A stretch of 6,827 nucleotides of DNA from JBIOJM01 sp044450785 (GTDB taxonomy: Bacteria > Planctomycetota > Planctomycetia > Isosphaerales > Isosphaeraceae), in contig JBIOJM010000444.1 of NCBI GenBank assembly GCA_044450785.1, forward strand, positions 1 through 6,827, in the 5' to 3' direction. Position 1 is the stretch's first letter; every line of letters starts with the position of its first letter. The position numbers and the translations under genes were made by a program. Below the pieces are notes generated by a model that did no database searches, was not told where the DNA came from, and worked only from the letters and a program-made list of their open reading frames with translations. Shown piece by piece: positions 1-4,974 of the stretch.

Positions 1-1850
1 ACATCGGCGATGTTGACGGCGGCGGCGGAAGCGGAGGTGAATGCGGTCACCTTGCCGCCGACCGCGCCCGCCGCACCACCCGTCGAGCCGTCCGTGAATA
101 TCACGACGCCGGCGGAGGAGCGGCCGATACCGATGTCTGGGCTGGCCGTGCGGGTGCCGGACGTCCAGTTGATCGTGGATGCGGACGTCCCGACCATCTG
201 GTTTGAGGAGAGGTTCCAGCCCACTTCCCATCCATAATTTGATGGGCCAACCTGCCAGCCGTTATTGAATGTTTGGCTGGCGACTGTCAGTCCACCATAT
301 CCGGACGAGCCGTTAGTGACCGCCATGACCCCGGGCGTCTTCTCCGTCATCCCGGCGCCCTTGGTTCCAAAGATTAGCTGAAACGTCGAGCCCGTTCCCG
401 CGTACGAGAGGCCGTCGTCTCTTGTCAGTAGTCCATTGGCCCCGGCGACAGGGACGTCCCCAGAAGCGATGCCGCTGAATTGCGCCGTGTTCTTGAATGT
501 CCACGGCTGCGCCCAAACGCTCATGGCGCTCGCACCCGAACGTAGGTAACTGTTCCAGCCGCTCGTCGCCGTATCGGCCGCGATGAATGCTGCGTTGTCC
601 TCGGTCTGCTGGGTGATGAGGTTGGAGTTGCTATTAGTAAGCCGATAAAAGGCGATCGTGGCCCCGGTTGCGTCCCAGGCGGTGTTGTCTGCAAAGACAT
701 TCCGCTGGGCCGATGACCCGACCAAAAGCGAGGGGTAGTGGACCATCTCCACGAGGTTGCCGGAGATCGTGTTACCGACGCAGTATTCTCCGGGCGCTCC
801 ACCCGCGCCGGTCCCGTCCAGTTCGACGGCGCCTCCGCTCAAGTAAACGGGTGAGCCTGTCAAGGCTCCGAATGTCGTCGAGTCCACGGGAATCGAAAAC
901 GTATCGACGGTCAGCGGAATAATCGCGTGAATCCCGTTGATTGGCGTCCAGTTCCCGGTCGCCCCACTGAAACTTGCCGAGTAAGTCGTCCCCACGGGCA
1001 GCCCGTGCGCTACCGACGTGAGAACCGCAGCAGCGGCGTTGGACGCGGCCGATATGGTAGTCGTCAGGTTTGATCCACACGAAACCGACCAGGTATTGTT
1101 TAGGATCATCGCGCCGTTGAAGTAAACGCGACCCCACACGCCGCGCCGGATCTTGTCGAACCAGTTGTCGCGGATGATGGTACCGTAGCCCTGGAAAGGC
1201 GATGTCGCGAGCCCGCCCTGAGTTATGGTCGTACCCCCACAAACGATAGCGTCGTTCTGCGCGCTGAACCCGCTGGCTGTCCCCGAGAACACCGTGTCGT
1301 GAATATGGAGGGTCGTGTTCGTGGTGAAAATGAAGGGCACGGAATCGCTCCCGCCATCCTTCAGGACGACATGGTCGATTTCCAATAAACCGCGACCGCG
1401 GGTATCGAGTTTCGGGCCGCCTGCGTAGCGCAGATCGAGACCGGATGGGGATGTCGGGAAGACACCCCATTGACCATCGGCCCCCGTCCCCGCCCCCGTG
1501 ATGCGGATATAGGGCTGACTCGGCTGTGTTAGGCCGTCGTTTGGGAACAAGACCGCGCCGTTGATCCGGCAGATTCCGGGGAGCCAGATCGTCCCGCCGC
1601 CGGCGGCGTAGACGGTCGCCAAGAGTGCGTTGAAAGCTGACGTGTCGTCGGCGGAACCGTCACAGGTAAGACCGTATGCCTTCGCGTTATAGACCTGGCC
1701 GCCGTGATCAACCATTGCGGTGGTAACAGTCACCGGCGAGCAGTCGGTCCCATCCATCTTGCACGGCTTCGGGGCGTACTGGACAGGCTGGGCGAGCGCA
1801 GGAAGGGCCGCGAAGAGAAGAACCGCGAGAAGGCGAGTGAGCTTCTTCAC
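1..1850 (-). CDS. Exported pectate-lyase-3-like beta-helix protein, tailspike/depolymerase-like (partial, C-terminus beyond the left edge)
   Basis: An uninterrupted minus-strand frame runs from a GTG at 1850-1848 to the left edge: 616 codons with no stop. The N-terminus is a classic Sec signal peptide: MKK, a hydrophobic stretch at about residues 7-16, and an ALA cleavage site before Q21. Residues 54-100 match the start of pectate-lyase-3 right-handed beta-helix proteins (YNAKAYG, then DGSADDT at 64-70, AAGGGTIWLPG at 82-92). Asn/Gly-rich short strands follow to about 260 and resume at about 356-415. A module at about 262-340 interrupts them. Residues 461-616 are Gly/Ser/Thr-rich, like phage fibre stalks. 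Such proteins usually bind or cleave polysaccharides; no catalytic residues can be assigned. GTG is preferred because the signal peptide begins exactly there and the preceding gene stops 4 bases upstream. The Shine-Dalgarno is weak (GGAA), so translation may be coupled. A cytoplasmically assembled tailspike would not need the signal peptide, so a secreted enzyme or host-surface protein is also possible. Confidence 0.92.
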   Translation of the reverse strand, partial: MKKLTRLLAVLLFAALPALAQPVQYAPKPCKMDGTDCSPVTVTTAMVDHGGQVYNAKAYGLTCDGSADDTSAFNALLATVYAAGGGTIWLPGICRINGAVLFPNDGLTQPSQPYIRITGAGTGADGQWGVFPTSPSGLDLRYAGGPKLDTRGRGLLEIDHVVLKDGGSDSVPFIFTTNTTLHIHDTVFSGTASGFSAQNDAIVCGGTTITQGGLATSPFQGYGTIIRDNWFDKIRRGVWGRVYFNGAMILNNTWSVSCGSNLTTTISAASNAAAAVLTSVAHGLPVGTTYSASFSGATGNWTPINGIHAIIPLTVDTFSIPVDSTTFGALTGSPVYLSGGAVELDGTGAGGAPGEYCVGNTISGNLVEMVHYPSLLVGSSAQRNVFADNTAWDATGATIAFYRLTNSNSNLITQQTEDNAAFIAADTATSGWNSYLRSGASAMSVWAQPWTFKNTAQFSGIASGDVPVAGANGLLTRDDGLSYAGTGSTFQLIFGTKGAGMTEKTPGVMAVTNGSSGYGGLTVASQTFNNGWQVGPSNYGWEVGWNLSSNQMVGTSASTINWTSGTRTASPDIGIGRSSAGVVIFTDGSTGGAAGAVGGKVTAFTSASAAAVNIAD

Positions 1851-1854
1851 GGGT

Positions 1855-2214
1855 TCATTTCCAGTGTTCCAAATAGACCGCACTTAAAGTGCCCGCAGAA
1901 AGCGTGAAATCTATACGTATCAAACTCGACGGGTTAAAGGAGTAGTAGCTCGTGCAATCACTGTTCGCCACGAGCGTGATCGTCTTCGTCGCCGTGAGCG
2001 TCGCAGTCGCCGGCCCCTGGTAGATCGTGACAGTCCCGGAGAAGCCGGTGCCGCAAGCCATGACGTTGACCACGGTGTTGCCCGCGACCGGAATCTCGGA
2101 ACCGGTTCCTGAGGCCGCTGTCTGCGCCGACCAGACGAGATCCGAGGCGGCCGCCGTTCCCGCGAATGTGAGGATGGCGAGAACGACGGCCGCAGCCAGT
2201 AGGTGCCGCTTCAT
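1855..2214 (-). CDS. Small exported beta-rich protein (119 aa)
   Basis: The protein begins MKRHLLAAAVVLAILTFAGT, a typical Sec signal peptide with a basic n-region and a hydrophobic core at residues 5-18. Likely cleavage is after A23 or S24. The mature part, about 95 residues, alternates short Thr/Val/Ile-rich strands with Gly/Ser turns (GTGFSGTVTIYQG at 55-67) and ends EHWK. This pattern resembles small beta-sandwich domains of phage surface proteins, but I do not recognise a named family. Two cysteines, C54 and C87, could form a disulfide after export. An in-frame ATG lies 9 codons upstream at 2241, but it overlaps the preceding gene. The ATG at 2214 has GAGGAGG five bases upstream and starts exactly at the signal peptide, so it is preferred. 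The beta-helix gene follows after 4 bases. Being paired with another exported protein suggests a shared location in the host envelope or outside the cell; that is inference. Confidence 0.85.
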   Translation of the reverse strand: MKRHLLAAAVVLAILTFAGTAAASDLVWSAQTAASGTGSEIPVAGNTVVNVMACGTGFSGTVTIYQGPATATLTATKTITLVANSDCTSYYSFNPSSLIRIDFTLSAGTLSAVYLEHWK

Positions 2215-2219
2215 GGATG

Positions 2220-2226
2220 CCTCCTC
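2220..2226 (-). promoter_or_regulatory. Shine-Dalgarno of the small exported protein
   Basis: GAGGAGG on the minus strand lies 5 bases before the ATG at 2214. It overlaps the TGA stop (2227-2225) of the upstream jelly-roll gene. It decides the start at 2214 over the in-frame ATG at 2241, and suggests that translation passes from one gene to the next. Confidence 0.75.
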
Positions 2227-2959
2227 AGAAGCAGATCTCAACGATCAGGTCGGTGAGCCTGATACGGTTGCTCGCGCTGCCGGCGCTCCACGTGCAGCCA
2301 ACGCTGAGTGCCTGGGTGGCCGTCAGGTCGAGAGTGAGGCCCGTGCCGACAGTGCTGTTCGACATGCCAATCGGGAACCGGGTGATGGTCGTGATCTGTC
2401 CGTCGAAGGTGCCGGTGGTGGTCATGACGCCCGAGGCGCCGACGGTTGTGACCGTGCTCATGATGTCGAAGTAGAAGTTCTGGGGTGTGGTGACGGCCGA
2501 CAGAGTGCAGACCTGAGTGGTGGCAAGGACGCCGGCACCAAGCGAGACGTCGACCGTGATGTTCGGCGTCGCAGTGACGCCCCAGTTGCCGCCGCCCCTG
2601 ATCCGGAGCGTTCGGCCGAGCAGGTTCAGCGCGCCCGCCGGGAACGTCCCAGCGACCTGCACGCCGTCGCCGATCGTCATGCAGTTGACCAGTGTCCCGT
2701 GGATTGCCTGCCGGGTCGTGAAGTTGTTCGACTCCACTCCGACGACCGTCTGCACCATCGCGATTCCGGGCGGAAGGAGCTGGTTGACGAGAGCGCGGCC
2801 GATCGCCATGCCAGAACCGGGCTGGCGTCCGATGCCCCGCGCCAAGTCTTGTGGGTTGTTCCCCGTGCATGGCACGAAGTCATAGTTGGCCGAGTCGAAC
2901 TGCCAGCCGGTCGACTGCTGGGCCAGAAGGTAGGCTGTCCCCTGTCCGAGAAGTGCCAT
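2225..2959 (-). CDS. Jelly-roll-like phage surface protein, divergent third copy (C, 244 aa)
   Basis: This is the most diverged of three tandem paralogues. It keeps the shared N-terminus (MALLGQ, W19-x-FD, VP at 29-30, DLARGIG at 38-44, R55-ALVN) and the shared C-terminal pattern. That pattern is GRTLRIRGGG at 115-124, a TP-N-ITVDVSLG segment at 131-141, TTVGASG at 171-177, DLTATQAL at 211-218, and W224-SAGSASN before a final strand LIVEI. From memory, phage proteins with a beta jelly-roll (TNF/C1q-like topology) show this order of strands; no search was run. The middle section (about 60-110) is not alignable by eye with the other two copies. There is no signal peptide. AGGAGG lies 7 bases before the ATG. 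A role as head fibre, decoration or minor tail protein is plausible but unproven. Confidence 0.88.
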   Translation of the reverse strand: MALLGQGTAYLLAQQSTGWQFDSANYDFVPCTGNNPQDLARGIGRQPGSGMAIGRALVNQLLPPGIAMVQTVVGVESNNFTTRQAIHGTLVNCMTIGDGVQVAGTFPAGALNLLGRTLRIRGGGNWGVTATPNITVDVSLGAGVLATTQVCTLSAVTTPQNFYFDIMSTVTTVGASGVMTTTGTFDGQITTITRFPIGMSNSTVGTGLTLDLTATQALSVGCTWSAGSASNRIRLTDLIVEICF

Positions 2960-2986
2960 TTTCGATCCTCCTAATTCATCCAGTTT

Positions 2987-3688
2987 TCAGTTCAGCACAG
3001 AGACGGTAAGTCCCTGGCAGGTGATGGAAGGCGAGCCGGCGGCCGACCAGGCGGCTGTGAGGTCGATGGCCTGGGCGGCTGTGAGGTCGATGGCCTGGGC
3101 GGCCGACGTATACGCCGACCAGCCGACCATCGCGGTCGCAGCCGTGTTGTAGATGAACTGTCCCTGCCCGAGAATGAAGCCGGCCGCGCCACCAACCGTC
3201 ACCATCGCGAATCCGTAATAGTTCCACGGCAGGGTGCCCGCCACGGAGGCGGTCGTCCGGACGCCGGTGTCGATGACGATCGTCGTCCCGAACTTCAGCT
3301 TCACGTCCAGCGTCGGCGTGGACCCGGTGCCCGTGATGACGCCGAACGCCTCAAAGTAGACGATCTTCCCGACGCGATTGAGGAAGAGGGCCGGGATCGT
3401 CCCCGGTGTCAGGCCGCTGTACGCTGCGCCTTTCCAACCGGCCGATGTCAGCATGGTCGTTTCGGCGCCAGTCGTCGTTACGGCGGTTCCGGCGGCCGAC
3501 GTCCAGCCAAAGGTGGATTCCGGAACCATGCGGTTGACGAGGAACCGTGAAGCCGGCTGGCCCAGACTCCTTCCGAGGTCGAAGACGTTGACGCCGGCGT
3601 ATGGAACGAGTTCTCCGATGGCGTCATCGAAGAGCCACGCCGGACCCTGAGAGGCGATGTTTGGTGCGAGCTGTCCTGTGAGGGCCAT
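2987..3688 (-). CDS. Jelly-roll-like phage surface protein, second copy (B, 233 aa)
   Basis: Hand alignment with the upstream copy A gives about 150 identical residues of about 233 (roughly 65%). There are near-identical blocks at GQPASRFLVNRMVP (43-56), STFGWTSAAGTAV (58-70), GWKGAAYSGLT (84-94) and GSPSITCQG (218-226). The core (about 100-233) follows the strand pattern of phage jelly-roll surface proteins: LNRVGKIVYFEAFG, a TPTLDVKLKFG strand, LPWNYYGFAMVT, a GQGQF strand, then the C-terminal W214 strand pair. Residues 196-211 are an exact doubling of AAQAIDLT, encoded by a perfect 24-base tandem repeat. No signal peptide or membrane segment is seen. AAGGAGG lies 6 bases before the ATG and overlaps the stop of copy A. 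Fibre, decoration or receptor-binding function is inferred from fold and context only. Confidence 0.9.
   Translation of the reverse strand: MALTGQLAPNIASQGPAWLFDDAIGELVPYAGVNVFDLGRSLGQPASRFLVNRMVPESTFGWTSAAGTAVTTTGAETTMLTSAGWKGAAYSGLTPGTIPALFLNRVGKIVYFEAFGVITGTGSTPTLDVKLKFGTTIVIDTGVRTTASVAGTLPWNYYGFAMVTVGGAAGFILGQGQFIYNTAATAMVGWSAYTSAAQAIDLTAAQAIDLTAAWSAAGSPSITCQGLTVSVLN
3050..3103 (-). repeat. Perfect 24-base tandem repeat, about 2.25 copies
   Basis: Two identical 24-base units begin at 3051 and 3075, and the match continues a few bases at each end. The repeat is in frame and gives two copies of the octapeptide AAQAIDLT in copy B. Paralogues A and C have the same length here with degenerate versions (DLTTTLAIDLT and DLTATQALSVG). 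So this may be a homogenised or replaced stretch rather than a simple added unit. Confidence 0.9.
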
Positions 3689-3700
3689 CTCGTGCCTCCT

Positions 3701-4405
3701 TCAGTTCGAGACGCCAACGACGATCCCCTGGCAGGTGATCGATGGCGAGCCAGTGATGGCGGACCACGTCGAGGTCAGGTCGATCGCGAGGGTCGTCGTC
3801 AGGTCGGCCGTCACAGCGCCGGACTGGTATGCCGCCCAGCCGACGATGATGGGCGCGGTAGTGAAGTAGGTGAAGAGCCCCTGGCCGAGCAGCGTTCCGG
3901 AACTGCCGGTCGCCGTCACCATCGCCCAGCCCGAGTAGAACCACGGAAGGGTTCCGGTCACAGAGGCCGTCGTCTGCGTTCCGGTCTGGACGACGATGTT
4001 CGAGCCGAGCTTGAACTTGAAGTTGTTCGTGGGAGTCGACGCCGTCGCGCTGACGATGCCCCAGGCGTTGAAGTTGATGATCTTCCCGATCCGGTTCAGG
4101 AAGAGCGCCGGGAAGGTGCCTGCTGTGAGGCCCGAATAGGCCGCGCCTTTCCAGCCGGCGGCGGCGAGAAGGCTCGTCTCCGTGGCCGCCGTTACCGCCG
4201 TCCCTGCGGCAGATGTCCACCCGAAGGTAGATGCTGGTACCATACGGTTCACGAGGAATCGTGAGGCTGGCTGCCCGATGCTCCTCGTCAGGTCGGACGG
4301 GCTGGTCCCCTGCAACGGGACCAGCTCTCCGATCGCGTCGTCGAATCCCCAGGCGCTCGCCCCCTGCGAAGCAACCTGGCCGGCTTCCTGTCCTGTGAGT
4401 GCCAT
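3701..4405 (-). CDS. Jelly-roll-like phage surface protein, first copy (A, 234 aa)
   Basis: This is the first of three tandem paralogues. The N-terminus (MALTGQ, W19-GFDDAIGELVP, DLTRSIGQPASRFLVNRMVP at 38-57) is shared with copies B and, more weakly, C. It may be a docking or oligomerisation segment. The core from about 100 has the strand order seen in phage jelly-roll surface proteins: LNRIGKIINFNAWG (103-116), STPTNNFKFKLG (123-134), LPWFYSGWAMVT (153-164), LLGQGLFTY (172-180), AIDLTSTW (207-214) and SITCQGIVVGV (222-232). There is no export signal, so it should stay in the cytoplasm until assembly or lysis. AGGAGGT lies 8 bases before the ATG. The 21-base gap to the upstream gene shows no convincing promoter. 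Function as fibre, decoration or minor tail component is inference; the family assignment is from memory. Confidence 0.9.
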   Translation of the reverse strand: MALTGQEAGQVASQGASAWGFDDAIGELVPLQGTSPSDLTRSIGQPASRFLVNRMVPASTFGWTSAAGTAVTAATETSLLAAAGWKGAAYSGLTAGTFPALFLNRIGKIINFNAWGIVSATASTPTNNFKFKLGSNIVVQTGTQTTASVTGTLPWFYSGWAMVTATGSSGTLLGQGLFTYFTTAPIIVGWAAYQSGAVTADLTTTLAIDLTSTWSAITGSPSITCQGIVVGVSN

Positions 4406-4426
4406 GATCCTTTACCTCCTAGGCCC

Positions 4427-4795
4427 TTAGTTGGGCTTTGTCTCGCCGTTCACTGCGGCGGTTTCTTTCGGTGCAACGGTCGTAACCGCCGAGGGCGCCA
4501 GGACGGGGGCGGGAACTGGGGGCGCCTTGCTCGCGGCCTCCTCGGCGGCGTCCTTGTATGGCACGCTCTCGAGGACCACGACGGAGGAATCGTTGAGCTT
4601 CGACTCGATGATTCCCTCGTTGAGCTGGGCCGTCGAGAAGTGACCGAAGGCCTCGTAGAGACCCATCCCGAGGGTTCTGAAGGCGACCTCCGGAGTCTTG
4701 AACTGGTGGTCCTTGTGGCAGGCAATGGTGTTTTCGAGGAGTTCCCGAAGCACCGTGACCTTCATCGCCGGGTTGTCCTTCTGGTAATACTTCAT
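4427..4795 (-). CDS. Hypothetical phage protein with Pro/Ala-rich tail (122 aa)
   Basis: I do not recognise this family. Residues 1-80 look like a compact mostly helical domain, including VTVLRELLENTIACHKDH (13-30) and EVAFRTLGMGLYEAFGHFS (36-54), with an acidic or hydrophobic stretch NDSSVVVLESVPY at 68-80. Residues 83-122 are Ala/Pro/Val/Thr-rich and probably disordered (APPVPAPVLAPSAV). The start codon overlaps the previous stop in a TGATG junction, and AAGGGG lies about 8 bases upstream, so the start is well supported. A second ATG at codon 11 is less likely. It sits between the packaging genes and the surface-protein array. It has no signal peptide or membrane segment. A structural accessory or assembly role would fit the place but nothing in the sequence proves it. 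Confidence 0.8.
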   Translation of the reverse strand: MKYYQKDNPAMKVTVLRELLENTIACHKDHQFKTPEVAFRTLGMGLYEAFGHFSTAQLNEGIIESKLNDSSVVVLESVPYKDAAEEAASKAPPVPAPVLAPSAVTTVAPKETAAVNGETKPN

Positions 4796-4974
4796 CAGCG
4801 TTTCCCCTTCTTCGCGGCAGCCGCCGCTCTCTGTTCGTAGTAAGGCCCCATCGCCACTTCGCCCGGCTTTCGGATCTTGGAGTTGAAGATCATGCTCGCT
4901 CGTTTCTCGGCTTCCTTCTTCGATTCACCCATGCGGATGAAGCGGTCGCGAATTTGCGTGTAGGCTTTTGGGAT
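4795..4974 (-). CDS. Small basic phage protein, probable ATC start (59 aa)
   Basis: The frame ends with a TGA at 4797-4795. The core (KAYTQIRDRFIRMG, then SKKEAEKRASMIFNSKIRKPG) is rich in Lys/Arg and resembles small phage proteins with a helix, G-x-SKK-x-A, helix pattern. The end, AAAAAKKGKR, is strongly basic, so nucleic-acid contact is possible. The start is the question. The ATG at 5055 overlaps the HNH gene by 82 bases with only a loose purine-rich stretch upstream. The ATG at 4932 (45 aa) has no Shine-Dalgarno and cuts off half of the first predicted helix. In contrast, GGGAGG lies 6 bases before an ATC at 4974-4972, which overlaps the HNH stop as TGATC, mirroring the TGATG junction of the next gene. 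I chose that start; the stop is certain if the gene is real. No function can be assigned. Confidence 0.62.
   Translation of the reverse strand: MPKAYTQIRDRFIRMGESKKEAEKRASMIFNSKIRKPGEVAMGPYYEQRAAAAAKKGKR

Noticed and set aside
10..237. Plus-strand open frame of 75 codons at the left edge
   Set aside because: It is antisense to the C-terminal stalk of the beta-helix gene, with a Pro/Ala/Val-rich composition typical of a shadow.
772..1470. Minus-strand open frame (232 codons) inside the beta-helix gene
   Set aside because: It is a different frame of the same strand with an Arg-rich translation. The overlapping 616-codon frame has a signal peptide and a clear family signature.
2027..2974. Long plus-strand open frame (315 codons) opposite copy C and the small exported gene
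   Set aside because: It is antisense to well-supported genes, its translation is Arg/Asp/Ala-rich with no recognisable fold, and no Shine-Dalgarno sequence precedes it. It is a high-GC shadow.
3692..4264. Plus-strand open frame (190 codons) opposite copy A
   Set aside because: It is antisense to a conserved paralogue, of low complexity and Arg/Glu/Gly-rich, with no ribosome binding site.
4420..4440. Short inverted repeat (GCCC / GGGC) followed by T residues on the plus strand
   Set aside because: It has only a 4-base stem and overlaps the stop of the 122-residue protein. On the transcribed strand it lies just before a strong Shine-Dalgarno with no T-run, so it is not a convincing terminator.
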